Made by a program: the position numbers and the translations under genes
NCBI GenBank assembly: GCA_023428135.1
Contig: JAEYZG010000057.1
Location: 1 to 64,000, forward strand
Direction of reading: 5' to 3'
Length of the DNA: 64,000 nucleotides
Source: Bacteroidota bacterium
GTDB taxonomy: Bacteria; Bacteroidota; Bacteroidia; Cytophagales; Cytophagaceae
Shown here: positions 19,123 through 28,643 of the stretch, piece after piece
Layout: each line of letters opens with the position of its first letter
How positions within the stretch are numbered: the stretch's first letter is position 1
Notes under the pieces: model-generated
The model's input: only the letters and a program-made list of their open reading frames with translations
Database searches by the model: none
Told to the model about the DNA's origin: nothing

Positions 19123-20637
19123 TTAGGCATCAACAAAATGCTGCAGATCCTCTTTCAATAAATTTACTAGCTTATCTCTATTACGTTCTGATAGCTTTTC
19201 ACTCAATAAAACAGCCTCTAACTCACCCAAATCTTTAGACCTTTGCTTAATAATATTTTCAGCCATTTTCATTTTATTTAAAGGAATAGAATCAAACAAC
19301 CCTTCAGTCAAAGCAATTAAAATCAATATTTGTTCTTGTAATGAAACAGGTTTGGATTCCTCCTGTTTTAAACACATTCTAATGCGCTTTCCATGTTCAA
19401 TTAATCTCTGGGTTCTTTCATCAAGCTTTGCTCCGAATTTTGAAAAATTTTCCAGCTCTTCAAATTGTGAATAGGCCAGCTTGAGATCACCTACTACTGA
19501 TTGATAAATAAACTTCTGGGCTGCCTTCCCTACACGTGAAACCGATTTTCCTATATCAACTGCAGGCAAAATTCCCAATTCAAATAACTTAGGTGATAAA
19601 TAGATTTGTCCATCTGTAATAGAAATAAGATTTGTCGGAATATAATCGGAAATATTTTCTGCCTCCGTTTCAATTATTGGTAATGCAGTTAATGATCCTC
19701 CTCCTAGTTCCTTTTTCAGATGAGTAGAACGTTCAAGCAGCCTTGAATGAATATAAAAAATATCTCCGGGATACGCCTCTCTGCCTGGAGGTCTCCTCAT
19801 TAACAAAGAAATTTCTCTATATGCAAGTGCATGTTGTGTCAGATCATCGTAAACGATGAGCACGTCCCTCCCTTTTTCCATAAAATACTCTGCTATTCTA
19901 GTTGCAGCATATGGAGCAATGTATTTTAGCCCGGGTGAGTCGTCGGCCTTTGTTACTACTAATATAGAATAATCTAGAGCACCATTTTCTTCCAGACGAC
20001 TGATAACCTTAGCTATTGAAGAAGCCCTCTGACCTATGGTACAATAAACACATAAAACATTTTCATTCTTCTGATTAATAATTGTATCTACAGCAATTGC
20101 TGACTTCCCTGTTTGCCTGTCTCCCAAAATCAGTTCCCTTTGGCCCCTGCCAATAGGAATTAGCGCATCAATGACTTTTATACCAGTTTGCAAAGGAACA
20201 TCAACAGGAATTCTATCCACAATGGAAGGAGCATCACGTTCAATGGGGAATTTTTTATAATCATCCACAGCAGGCTTACCATCCAATGGTCTGCCCAGTG
20301 GATCAATCACACGACCAATTAACTTCTCACTAACAGGCACATCAGTTATACGTCCTGTTCTTTTCACTTCATTTCCTACCTGAAGCTTATCACTATTTCC
20401 CAATACTATCACACCAACTTCATTATGCAAAAGTTGAAAGGTAATGCCAAACAGATTTTCTGAAAACTGGATAAGCTCATCCACTGCTACTCCCGAAAGA
20501 CCAGATACCATGACAATGCCTTTCGAAATATTTGTAATAATACCGATATCCTCTATAATTAAATCAGCTGAAAAATCAGCTACTTTATGTGATAGATTAT
20601 GAAACATTTTACTTGCAGAGCTTTTAAGGTTATTCAT
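19123..20637 (-). CDS. atpA: N-ATPase alpha subunit
   Basis: A 504-residue non-catalytic nucleotide-binding subunit of the F1-like head. Walker A is GDRQTGKS (172-179), as in alpha subunits, and the Walker B aspartate lies in DVLIVYDDLTQHALAYR. The visible ARTIAEYF-like block (ATRIAEYFMEKGRD) and GREAYPGDIFYIHSRLLER are standard alpha motifs. The first 25 residues are a short extension with little similarity to housekeeping alpha, a usual feature of the N-type. It is separated from atpF by 27 bases. Confidence 0.96.
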   Translation of the reverse strand: MNNLKSSASKMFHNLSHKVADFSADLIIEDIGIITNISKGIVMVSGLSGVAVDELIQFSENLFGITFQLLHNEVGVIVLGNSDKLQVGNEVKRTGRITDVPVSEKLIGRVIDPLGRPLDGKPAVDDYKKFPIERDAPSIVDRIPVDVPLQTGIKVIDALIPIGRGQRELILGDRQTGKSAIAVDTIINQKNENVLCVYCTIGQRASSIAKVISRLEENGALDYSILVVTKADDSPGLKYIAPYAATRIAEYFMEKGRDVLIVYDDLTQHALAYREISLLMRRPPGREAYPGDIFYIHSRLLERSTHLKKELGGGSLTALPIIETEAENISDYIPTNLISITDGQIYLSPKLFELGILPAVDIGKSVSRVGKAAQKFIYQSVVGDLKLAYSQFEELENFSKFGAKLDERTQRLIEHGKRIRMCLKQEESKPVSLQEQILILIALTEGLFDSIPLNKMKMAENIIKQRSKDLGELEAVLLSEKLSERNRDKLVNLLKEDLQHFVDA

Positions 20638-20664
20638 TCAGAATTCACTTTTTCAAATCCGGAA

Positions 20665-21408
20665 TTATTTTGCATCTAACAATACATTCACACTATTTAA
20701 ATAATCTTTAATACTCCATGCTACCCGATAACCATTGATTATAAGTTCAACTCCACATATAAGGTCAGGCTCAATTTCATAATGAATTTCATTTATATCA
20801 GCAATCCTTTTGACAATTGTCCCTATTTGTTCTTTTAAAGATGAATTTATTTCATAGGCACTTTTGACAATTGCTATCTGATCTGCAATTCCACTATTAC
20901 CAGTTAAGTTTTCACTTTTCACACTATCAATATTATTTAAACGCTCAATAAAATTCTGAGTGACTACCTCCTGAAGATTAAGAGAAGATAAATCCTTAAG
21001 AACCTTTTTAGATATATAAAAAACTTCCGATTCCACCCTATTTACCAATTCATCAATATACTGTTCTGTCTCTTCTTTAATTGATTTGGTTAAGTGATCC
21101 TTTAATTGATCGGACATCTTATATACTTCCATTAATCGTTTCTTTTTTTCCTCTTCAATCTCCTGTCCAATCTTTTTCAAAAGATCTCCTTTATGATTTT
21201 CCAAATCTTCATTTTTCTTCTGAAGATCATTCTGCATCTGCTTTGCTTCAGCCATTTTAAGTTCAGCTGATTTCAGTAAACTTTCTCTTTCATTTTTCCT
21301 GTTTGAGATTGCATTTAATACAGGTTTATACAATAACTTTTTAAGCAACCATACAAGTATGATAAAATTTATTATCTGTGCTATTATGGTAAACCAATTA
21401 ATTTTCAT
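20665..21408 (-). CDS. atpF: N-ATPase b subunit with delta-like C-terminus
   Basis: A 247-residue peripheral stalk subunit, far longer than the 155-170 residues of ordinary b. Residues 5-25 form the membrane anchor, followed by a long charged coiled coil (about 30-130). The last 50 residues include IEPDLICGVELIINGYRVAW, which resembles the C-terminal strand pair of the delta subunit (DPxLIGGxxxxIGDxxxDGSV). The operon has no separate atpH, so this protein probably supplies both b and delta functions; that is established for the N-ATPase family layout and inferred here for the domain. It starts 2 bases after atpE. Confidence 0.88.
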   Translation of the reverse strand: MKINWFTIIAQIINFIILVWLLKKLLYKPVLNAISNRKNERESLLKSAELKMAEAKQMQNDLQKKNEDLENHKGDLLKKIGQEIEEEKKKRLMEVYKMSDQLKDHLTKSIKEETEQYIDELVNRVESEVFYISKKVLKDLSSLNLQEVVTQNFIERLNNIDSVKSENLTGNSGIADQIAIVKSAYEINSSLKEQIGTIVKRIADINEIHYEIEPDLICGVELIINGYRVAWSIKDYLNSVNVLLDAK

Positions 21409-21410
21409 GT

Positions 21411-21689
21411 TTACTTCCCACCATTAGAAATGATGTAATTCCAGAATGGATTTGCAAAGATTAGAATCATAGAAACTACAAATGAATAAATTGCCATTGA
21501 CTCGATCATTGCCAGCCCAACAAAAAGCGTTCTTGTAATCGTAGGTGCAGCATCCGGTTGCTGAGCTATTGAAGTCATCGCAGAAACGATTGCTCTTCCT
21601 TCACCTATAGAAGGAGCTATACATCCTATACTGGTTGTAAAACCAGCCATAATTATAGAGATCAATGAAATAATAGTTGTCTGATCCAT
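21411..21689 (-). CDS. atpE: N-ATPase c subunit (rotor ring)
   Basis: A 92-residue hairpin of two membrane helices that forms the ion-carrying rotor ring. Helix 1 ends in APSIGEGRAIVSAM and helix 2 carries the ion carboxylate E63 in AMIESMAIYSF. The position that is glutamine in classical sodium-binding c subunits is also a glutamate here (E30), giving two carboxylates at the ion site, a trait of N-ATPase rings. S64 and Y68 match sodium-site positions, but the threonine after the serine is replaced by M65. Whether the ring moves H+ or Na+ cannot be settled from the sequence. The loop QQPDAAP is the expected polar loop. Confidence 0.95.
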   Translation of the reverse strand: MDQTTIISLISIIMAGFTTSIGCIAPSIGEGRAIVSAMTSIAQQPDAAPTITRTLFVGLAMIESMAIYSFVVSMILIFANPFWNYIISNGGK

Positions 21690-21705
21690 ACCTATTAACA
21701 GTAGT

Positions 21706-22374
21706 TTAATTTTCTTTAATCCTAGAGGCTGCCGCTATATAAACAGTTGCCAAAACAGTAAATATATAAGCCTGAACCATACCTGTAAGCAATCCCAAAA
21801 TTGTCATAACAACAGGAAATATAAGTGGTGTCAAGCCAACTAAAATGGTAACAATCAAAGTTCCACTCATAATATTCCCAAACAATCTTATTGCAAGAGC
21901 AATTGTCCTGGTTAATTCACTTATAATATTAAATGGCAACATAATGAAAGTTGGTTCAATATAGGATTTAAGATATCTCAGAATCCCTTGTTCCATTATT
22001 CCGAATACAGGAACTGCAAAAAAAACACAAACAGCAAGGGCGATCGTTGTGGATACAGAACCTGTCGGAGGTTCATACCAGGGTATTATAATCAGGATAT
22101 TCGAAGTGACGATAAAAAGAAATAATGTCCCTATAAATCCTAAATACCTTTCTGGCTCTTCCAGTCCTATTTCTTTAATCTGTTCATTAATTACGTCAAT
22201 CAGAAGTTCAAACATCACTTGCCCCTTTGAGCTCTTCATTTTCTTAAAACTGAAGAATGAAAATAAAGATATTACAGTAAGAAGTATCATTACTCCCCAG
22301 GTAGTAACGATGGTTAAATCTATTTTTACAAATCCATATTGCCAGAATACAAGATCATCAGGGCTTATTCTCAT
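21706..22374 (-). CDS. atpB: N-ATPase a subunit
   Basis: A 222-residue stator membrane protein with five or six helices that provides the ion half-channels next to the c ring. The essential arginine is R163 in the helix TIALAIRLFGNIMSG, the best-conserved motif of the a subunit (R210 in E. coli). The N-terminal part is shorter than in housekeeping a subunits, as is usual for N-type. Its ATG overlaps the end of atpR by 17 bases, suggesting coupled translation. Confidence 0.95.
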   Translation of the reverse strand: MRISPDDLVFWQYGFVKIDLTIVTTWGVMILLTVISLFSFFSFKKMKSSKGQVMFELLIDVINEQIKEIGLEEPERYLGFIGTLFLFIVTSNILIIIPWYEPPTGSVSTTIALAVCVFFAVPVFGIMEQGILRYLKSYIEPTFIMLPFNIISELTRTIALAIRLFGNIMSGTLIVTILVGLTPLIFPVVMTILGLLTGMVQAYIFTVLATVYIAAASRIKEN

Positions 22375-22660
22375 GATTAAATTCTTTTAAATCAAAGCTC
22401 TTGACCATTTTTGTAATAGTAATTCTGGCTAACATAAATCCGGCAAAACACACTAGCAGATTCAACCAGTCTTTATCAAACAGGTAATAAAATCCAATTA
22501 TTGAAAATGCAACTCTAAAGATAAAACTACCAAGAAATGCAATACCTGGATTCTTTAGAGGAAGGCAATATTTTACGGTTAGCCAAAGGCCACCATAAAA
22601 TATTGCCCCCAGAAATAAACCTCCTATAAAACAGATTATGAATATCAGGTTATTCATCAA
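22358..22660 (-). CDS. atpR: N-ATPase subunit AtpR
   Basis: A 100-residue protein with three predicted membrane helices. AtpR is found only in N-ATPase operons. Family work links it to the c ring, because it has conserved arginines within membrane helices; here these would be R49 in the SFIFRVAFSIIGF segment and R79 in MLARITITKM. It overlaps atpQ upstream by 11 bases and atpB downstream by 17. The assignment rests on size, topology, these arginines and the gene order. Confidence 0.88.
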   Translation of the reverse strand: MMNNLIFIICFIGGLFLGAIFYGGLWLTVKYCLPLKNPGIAFLGSFIFRVAFSIIGFYYLFDKDWLNLLVCFAGFMLARITITKMVKSFDLKEFNHENKP

Positions 22661-22958
22661 TATCCTTTTGTTCTTTTTTTATTTCTTTATTTTCTTTTTC
22701 TATCCAATTCCAGGCCAGCAAACATCCTCCAACCACCCCTGCAACCAATAAAGATAGAGTCCAGGAAAATTCCTGAGGGAACTTCTTATCCAGCCAATGC
22801 CCTATAAAAATCCCGATAACCGTGGGAATCACAATTAACCAACCAACGACCCCTATAAAACCAAGTCCAAACCAAACTCCTTTATTTCGTTTTTTTATCT
22901 GTTTGAGTTTTCTTAACTCCTTTGACCTGAATGATGAAAACTTGTCATCCCTCTTCAT
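22650..22958 (-). CDS. atpQ: N-ATPase subunit AtpQ (AtpI-like)
   Basis: A 102-residue protein with a basic cytoplasmic N-terminus (KELRKLKQIKKRNKG), two membrane helices and a charged C-terminal tail. It resembles AtpI, with the hairpin motif GIFIGHWLDKKF between the helices, and is the AtpQ of N-ATPase operons. AtpI-like proteins assist c-ring assembly or magnesium supply; the role of AtpQ itself is less clear. It begins immediately after atpC. Confidence 0.88.
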   Translation of the reverse strand: MKRDDKFSSFRSKELRKLKQIKKRNKGVWFGLGFIGVVGWLIVIPTVIGIFIGHWLDKKFPQEFSWTLSLLVAGVVGGCLLAWNWIEKENKEIKKEQKDIDE

Positions 22959-23384
22959 TTATTCATTAATAGTTAACTCTGCATATTTTTTAATGAAATT
23001 ACTTTCAAGCAGAGCAATTGTTCTCTTATATTCCTTTTCCTGCTCATCTAAAGCAAGAAATTCACTTTCAATTTTTTTATACAGCTCTCCTAATTCTACT
23101 CCTCCAATGGCATCTCTTACTGATAGATATACGTACTTACCAGTCTTTCTCAAAACGCCCTCATCAGTTGCCAGATAAACCGATCCTTGTGAATCACTTT
23201 TATAAAATAATATTCCAGGCACCACTATAGCAACACAGTCCAGTCTATGTGGCAAGTAGCCATACTGACCATCAGTAGTTTCTACAACTAAACTTGTTAC
23301 ATCCTTTACCTCAGCATAAATCTTAAACGGAAGTAATATTTTAAGATGCATGTGGGAATATCCTTCATCCATACTATTGGTCAT
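22959..23384 (-). CDS. atpC: N-ATPase epsilon subunit
   Basis: A 141-residue epsilon-type subunit of the central stalk. The N-terminal beta-sandwich starts with MHLKILLPFKIYAEVKDVTSLVVETTDGQYGYLPHRLDCVA, where the G-x-x-P-H-R-x-D pattern replaces the usual GxLPGHAPxxT. The C-terminal helical part is long and charged (LDEQEKEYKRTIALLE). The annotated ATG gives an N-terminal extension of about 10 residues before MHLK; the internal ATG is an alternative start. Its first four bases overlap the stop of atpD. Confidence 0.9.
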   Translation of the reverse strand: MTNSMDEGYSHMHLKILLPFKIYAEVKDVTSLVVETTDGQYGYLPHRLDCVAIVVPGILFYKSDSQGSVYLATDEGVLRKTGKYVYLSVRDAIGGVELGELYKKIESEFLALDEQEKEYKRTIALLESNFIKKYAELTINE

Positions 23385-24763
23385 TTAATCGCCTCTTCAA
23401 TATTGCCAATCATATAAAAAGTATCTTCTGAATAAGATTTGAATTCATCATTCAGTATTCTCTCACATCCATTAAGGGAATCTTCAAGATCTACCATCTT
23501 TCCTTTTATTCCACTAAAATTTTCAGTTGCTACGAAAGGTTGAGTTAAGAATCTTTCCAGTTGCCTCGCTCTTTTTACCAATTGCCGATCCTCCAATGAC
23601 AATTGATCTAAGCCCAACATAGCAATAATACCCTTTAGATTCTCATACCTGGAAAGTGTACTTTTAACTTCCTGAGCAATCAGATAATGTCTTTCTCCAA
23701 CAACAGAAGTATTAATCATCTTTGAATTTGATTTCAAGGGATCAACAGCTGGATATAGCCCTTCGCTGGCTTTCTTTCTGGATAATACAATCGAGGCAGC
23801 CAAATGAGAAAACGTATGCACTGCAGATGGGTCTGTAAGGTCATCTGCGGGAACATAAACAGCCTGAATAGATGTTATTGCGCCACTTGAAGTATTAGCA
23901 ATCCTCTCTTCTAATTGAGCAAGCTCTGTTGCAAGACTTGCCTGATATCCTAATCTGGATGGCATTAACCCCATCAAACCCGAAACTTCCATTCCAGCCT
24001 GGATAAACCTGAATATATTATCAATAAGAAGCAATACATCTTTATGTTCTTCATCTCTGAAATACTCAGCCATAGTTAATGCGGAGTGGCCTACTTTAAA
24101 TCTGCATCCGGGAGGTTCGTTCATCTGACTAAAAACCATAATCATATCTTTCATAACACCTGCGGCTTTCATATGTCTGTATAACTCCTCTCCTTCCCTA
24201 CAGCGCTCTCCTATACCACAGAAGATGCTTATACCGTTATAATATCCAATCATATTATGGATCATTTCAGTAAGTAGGACAGTTTTACCAACCCCTGCTC
24301 CTCCAAACAATCCAGCCTTACCTCCTTTTTCCAGAGGCGCTAAAACATCTATAACCTTTATGCCAGTCTGAAATATTTCTGTTTTTGTTACTCTTTTTTC
24401 TAATGGAGGAGGAAGCTGATAAATACTTTTTTTTCTTTCAATACTCAAATTTTCTTCAGAATCAATTATATCTCCAAATACATTAAACATATGTCCGAGT
24501 AATTGATTTCCAATAGGTATTTTTATTGGACTACCTGTATCTTCAACTGATATACCTCTAGATAAACCCTGGGTTGATTGAAGTGCAATGCACCGGACAA
24601 TATTTGAGTTCAGCTGAAACGCCACCTCAAGCGGTATTTTATTTTTACTTTCAGCTATTAATAAATTCTGAATCGGAGGTAAGTAACTATCAAACCAAAT
24701 ATCTACTACACTTCCCTGAACACTGAATACCTTCCCCTTCATTAGCTTTTTGTTCGATTTCAA
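23381..24763 (-). CDS. atpD: N-ATPase beta subunit (catalytic)
   Basis: A 460-residue catalytic subunit and the first gene of the operon. The P-loop is GGAGVGKT (154-161). The catalytic glutamate lies in GIGERCREGEELYRHM, and the Walker B region in VLLLIDNIFRFIQAGMEVSGL is intact; DDLTDPSAVHTFSHLA follows. All catalytic motifs are present, so the enzyme should be active as a synthase or hydrolase. Placing atpD and atpC first and atpG last, with atpQ and atpR in the middle, is the exact N-ATPase order. The promoter should lie in the 315-base gap upstream, but no consensus -7/-33 pair was recognised there. Confidence 0.97.
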   Translation of the reverse strand: MKSNKKLMKGKVFSVQGSVVDIWFDSYLPPIQNLLIAESKNKIPLEVAFQLNSNIVRCIALQSTQGLSRGISVEDTGSPIKIPIGNQLLGHMFNVFGDIIDSEENLSIERKKSIYQLPPPLEKRVTKTEIFQTGIKVIDVLAPLEKGGKAGLFGGAGVGKTVLLTEMIHNMIGYYNGISIFCGIGERCREGEELYRHMKAAGVMKDMIMVFSQMNEPPGCRFKVGHSALTMAEYFRDEEHKDVLLLIDNIFRFIQAGMEVSGLMGLMPSRLGYQASLATELAQLEERIANTSSGAITSIQAVYVPADDLTDPSAVHTFSHLAASIVLSRKKASEGLYPAVDPLKSNSKMINTSVVGERHYLIAQEVKSTLSRYENLKGIIAMLGLDQLSLEDRQLVKRARQLERFLTQPFVATENFSGIKGKMVDLEDSLNGCERILNDEFKSYSEDTFYMIGNIEEAIK

Positions 24764-25078
24764 TTATATATATTTAACCTTAGGCACAACTTATTATGTA
24801 TATAATTGTTTACAATTCTTCAATCTTCCAACTTTAGAATATTAAATAACCTCCTTTGAAATGCTACGTAGTGATTAAAGTTTAAAAATAGATATACAGA
24901 TGCGGATTCCCTTTCCTAAATATACACGCCTCTTATTATTACTTTTCATATGCCATTGTACCTATACAAACAATGATTCCATAATTAAAAAATAAACTTC
25001 TCCAAACATAAATATTTATTAAAAGTTGCTTTTAGCTATCTATAGATAAGAAATAACAATAACGGACTACTTGAATGA
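24764..25078. other. Divergent intergenic region, N-ATPase / HAD hydrolase
   Basis: A 315-base AT-rich gap between divergently transcribed units. A minus-strand TATGTTTG (25003-25010) matches TAnnTTTG but lacks a -33 partner and is far from atpD. No hairpin or reading frame stood out. Confidence 0.4.
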
Positions 25079-25867
25079 ATGGCATACAATTTTATTCCTA
25101 TTACATATAAAACAATGAAGACGCTCATTACTTCTTTATTATGTGACCTGGATGGTGTACTAACTCGTACAGCAAAACTTCATGCTAAAACATGGAAAAT
25201 CCTTTTTGATGAATTCCTTAAAAAACATGCTGAACAAAACAATGAAAAATTTTACGAATTCAATATATCAACTGATTATCCAAAATATGTAGATGGTATA
25301 CCACGACTTGATGGAATTAGAAGTTTTCTAAAGTCCAGAAATATTATTATCCCTGAAGGATCCCCAGATGATTTAAACATGTCTTTAACAGTCCATGGTT
25401 TAGGAAAACAAAAGAACCTATTATTTCACAAGCTATTGAAAAAAGAAGGAGTAGAAACATTCCCTTCCTCCATCGAAGCTTTGAAAGTGTGGAAAAAACT
25501 AGGATTAAAACTTGCGGTAGTTTCTTCAAGTAAAAACTGTAGACAAATACTTGAAGCTTCAGGAATAGCTAATTTATTTGATGTTATTGTGGACGGAATT
25601 ATCAGAGAAGAAAAAAATATGAGAGGCAAACCTTACCCTGATACATTTCTTTATGCCTGCAAACTATTAAAGGCAAGACCTGAAGAAACTGCTGTTGCCG
25701 AAGATGCAGCTTCAGGTATAGAAGCAGCTATAAAAGGAAATTTCGGACTCACTATTGGAATTAAAAATGAAAATAACTTCAACTTACTGAAACAGGCAAA
25801 AGCAGACACAATTGTCAACAATCTCAGTGAATTAGTTTATAACGGAAATATTTTTCAAACTCTATAG
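25079..25867 (+). CDS. Beta-phosphoglucomutase-like HAD hydrolase
   Basis: A HAD-superfamily enzyme of up to 262 residues. The start at 25115 (MKTLITSLLCDLDGVLT) is preferred because it begins at the first strand and has a typical AAAACA leader; the first 12 residues look non-native. Motif I is DLDGV, motif II the SSSKN serine, the lysine is in RGKPYPDTF and motif III is AEDAASGIEAA. A helical cap lies between motifs I and II. Beta-phosphoglucomutases turn beta-glucose 1-phosphate into glucose 6-phosphate, exactly what the neighbouring GH65 phosphorylase would release. The genes are 14 bases apart, so pathway coupling is well supported. Confidence 0.88.
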   Translation: MAYNFIPITYKTMKTLITSLLCDLDGVLTRTAKLHAKTWKILFDEFLKKHAEQNNEKFYEFNISTDYPKYVDGIPRLDGIRSFLKSRNIIIPEGSPDDLNMSLTVHGLGKQKNLLFHKLLKKEGVETFPSSIEALKVWKKLGLKLAVVSSSKNCRQILEASGIANLFDVIVDGIIREEKNMRGKPYPDTFLYACKLLKARPEETAVAEDAASGIEAAIKGNFGLTIGIKNENNFNLLKQAKADTIVNNLSELVYNGNIFQTL

Positions 25868-25881
25868 AACCATACTTTATA

Positions 25882-28281
25882 ATGAACAACTGGACCTTAG
25901 AATATATCGGATTGGGTGGAGCCAATGAAGGGCTTCGTGAAGCATTATGCACCCTTGGGAACGGACATTTTGCCACACGGGGAGCGGCAGAAGAATCATT
26001 TGCTGATGGAATTCATTACCCAGGCACATATCTTGCTGGTGGCTATAACAGGCTAAAAACAGAAGTTTCCGGCAAGGTCATTGAAAATGAAGACCTCGTC
26101 AACTGGCCCAATTGGTTATGCCTAACTTTTAAAATGGAAGATGAAGATAACTGGTTCGATTTATCCAAAAAAAAGGTATTATTCTACAAACAAACCTTAG
26201 ACATAAAACATGGACTCTTGATAAGAGAGATGAGATTTTCAGATAACAAAGATCGTGAAACATCTATTATCAGTACCAGATTCGTAAGCATGAACGATCA
26301 ACATAAGGCAGTTATCCGATGGGAGTTTAAAGCTATAAACTGGTCAGGAAATATAGTTATCCGCACATCTCTAGATGGAAATATAAAAAATGAAGGGGTT
26401 AAACGTTATCAGAAATTAAATAACGAACATCTTAATATTATTGACATTGGTCAATTTGAGAAGGACAATATTTATCTGTTAGTTCAAACTAACCAGTCCC
26501 ACATTTACATGGCGCAGGCTTCCTGTTGTCAAATTTTTCAGAATAATGAAAAAGTTAATTTTCATTACGAAATCGATAAAATAGAAGGAAAAATAAGTCA
26601 GAATATCTATTTAAACGTTACTCAGGCAAAAGAAACTATAATAGAAAAAACAGTAGCTATTTATTCTTCCAAAGATATAGCAATAAGTGAGCCTCTAGTG
26701 GAAGCGATAAATTCTATTAATAAAAGAGAGACCTTTGACGAGCTAATAAAAAATCATCAATATTCATGGAATGTTATGTGGGACCGTTTTGATTTTTATT
26801 TTTCAGATTCAGGAAATACAATCTTACTACTTCACTTACATATCTTTCATCTGCTTCAAACTTGTTCCCCACATACTATTGGTAAGGATGTAGGTGTACC
26901 CGCCCGTGGTTTGCATGGTGAGGCATATCGAGGTCATATATTCTGGGATGAATTATTTATATTCCCTTTATTGAACTTCCGATTACCAGATTTGACCCAA
27001 TCACTTCTTAAATATCGTTACCATCGTTTGGATGCTGCAAAAAGACTTGCAAAAAAAGAAGGATTTCAAGGAGCAATGTTTCCATGGCAAAGTGGAAGTA
27101 ATGGAAGAGAAGAAAGTCAAATCATACATCTTAATCCGATTTCTGGTAAATGGGGACCCGACAATACTTATTTGCAAAGACATGTTAACCTGGCGATAGC
27201 TTATAACATATGGCAATACTATGAAGTAACCGGTAACATTCCATTTATGAAAGTTTATGGTGCAGAAATGTTATTGGAGATAGCAAAATTCTTTTCAAGT
27301 ATATGCACCTGGAATAGTCACAAGGAGCGATATGAAATATTAAAAGTAGTAGGACCAGATGAGTTTCATACCTCCTACCCAGATTCAAAAGAGCCTGGAA
27401 TAAATAATAATGCATATACCAACTATATGACATCCTGGCTTCTTACCAAAGCAATAAAAATCCTACAGGTTATTGGAAATACCCGTAAAACTGAATTGTT
27501 TCAAAAACTAGATTTGAATGAAAAGGCCATTGCAAAATGGGATGAAATAAGCCGTAAGTTATTCATCCCATTTATGGAAAATGAAATAATAGCACAGTTC
27601 GAGGGATATGAAACTTTAAAAGAATTTGATTGGGATAAATATCGGGAAAAGTATGGAAATATCCAGAGACTAGATAGAATACTAAATGCAGAGAATGATT
27701 CTGTAAATAATTATAAGGCTTCCAAACAAGCAGATGTATTAATGTTATTTTATTTGTTTTCTTCTGATGAATTAGTTGAATCATTTGAAAAATTAGGATA
27801 CCACTTTACATCCAGCCATATATTGAATAATATTAACTATTATATACCACGCACCTCAGACGGTTCAACACTTAGCCGAATAGTACGTTCATGGGTTGAA
27901 GCACGCTCTAAACGTCAACATTCCTGGTATTTTTTCCATGAAGCATTGATGAGTGATTTCAAAGATGTACAAGGTGGAACAACTGCAGAAGGCATACATC
28001 TTGGTTCTATGGCAAGTACGGTAGATATTATTCACCGCTGTTATACCGGACTGGTAATACGCAATGATGTTTTATGGCTTAACCCCTCGTTTCCAATAGA
28101 AATAGACTCAATGGATCTAACATTATATTATAGAGGTCTTTGGTTAAAGATTTTTTTTCGTCCAAATGAATGCAAAATTGAAGCAAGTGATGGAGCTCTA
28201 CAACCGATAACTATTGGGTTTAAAGATGAAAAAATATTGTTAAAACCTGGAACCACTATAATAATTCCGATTCTTACCTAA
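25882..28281 (+). CDS. GH65 disaccharide phosphorylase
   Basis: A 799-residue cytoplasmic inverting phosphorylase that splits a glucosyl disaccharide with phosphate to give beta-glucose 1-phosphate. The N-terminal super-sandwich domain (about 1-270) starts with LGNGHFATRGAAEES. The (alpha/alpha)6 catalytic domain has GHIFWDELFIFP and FPWQSGSNGREESQ, and the general acid E494 in VVGPDEFHTSYPD, the hallmark of GH65. Trehalose, maltose, kojibiose and nigerose phosphorylases share these motifs, so the substrate is open. No signal peptide is present. With the adjacent mutase it forms a complete route from disaccharide to glucose 6-phosphate at low ATP cost. Confidence 0.92.
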   Translation: MNNWTLEYIGLGGANEGLREALCTLGNGHFATRGAAEESFADGIHYPGTYLAGGYNRLKTEVSGKVIENEDLVNWPNWLCLTFKMEDEDNWFDLSKKKVLFYKQTLDIKHGLLIREMRFSDNKDRETSIISTRFVSMNDQHKAVIRWEFKAINWSGNIVIRTSLDGNIKNEGVKRYQKLNNEHLNIIDIGQFEKDNIYLLVQTNQSHIYMAQASCCQIFQNNEKVNFHYEIDKIEGKISQNIYLNVTQAKETIIEKTVAIYSSKDIAISEPLVEAINSINKRETFDELIKNHQYSWNVMWDRFDFYFSDSGNTILLLHLHIFHLLQTCSPHTIGKDVGVPARGLHGEAYRGHIFWDELFIFPLLNFRLPDLTQSLLKYRYHRLDAAKRLAKKEGFQGAMFPWQSGSNGREESQIIHLNPISGKWGPDNTYLQRHVNLAIAYNIWQYYEVTGNIPFMKVYGAEMLLEIAKFFSSICTWNSHKERYEILKVVGPDEFHTSYPDSKEPGINNNAYTNYMTSWLLTKAIKILQVIGNTRKTELFQKLDLNEKAIAKWDEISRKLFIPFMENEIIAQFEGYETLKEFDWDKYREKYGNIQRLDRILNAENDSVNNYKASKQADVLMLFYLFSSDELVESFEKLGYHFTSSHILNNINYYIPRTSDGSTLSRIVRSWVEARSKRQHSWYFFHEALMSDFKDVQGGTTAEGIHLGSMASTVDIIHRCYTGLVIRNDVLWLNPSFPIEIDSMDLTLYYRGLWLKIFFRPNECKIEASDGALQPITIGFKDEKILLKPGTTIIIPILT

Positions 28282-28643
28282 GTAAACATTATAAAAAGAT
28301 TATTATATCAACTCCAAAATACAACCTACATGTTCTGACTTTAAAATATTAAATTTAACTACTATTTAGTTTCCATATCTATGTCATATTCTCACAAAAG
28401 AACTAAAATCATTATACTTTCAAACACTACACAAAAGAATCTATCGAGAACAAAGCCAATCAATACATTTATGAATGAATTATCAAGATAATGAAGAAAA
28501 TACATTTTAAGTTTTCAATAATAATCATTGATCACTGCGATAGATACAGCAAAAGTCCAATAAAGAAAGTAACTTCAATCTTTACTTTTATTCAACATTA
28601 TTTCAATTACCTTGTTTGTACCTAAATACTCAAAAAATATGAA
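28282..28643. other. Intergenic region, nothing recognised
   Basis: A 362-base, very AT-rich gap between the GH65 gene and the KimA-like gene. No reading frame, hairpin or consensus promoter could be supported; TTACCTTG near its end is one base off the -7 consensus. Confidence 0.4.
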
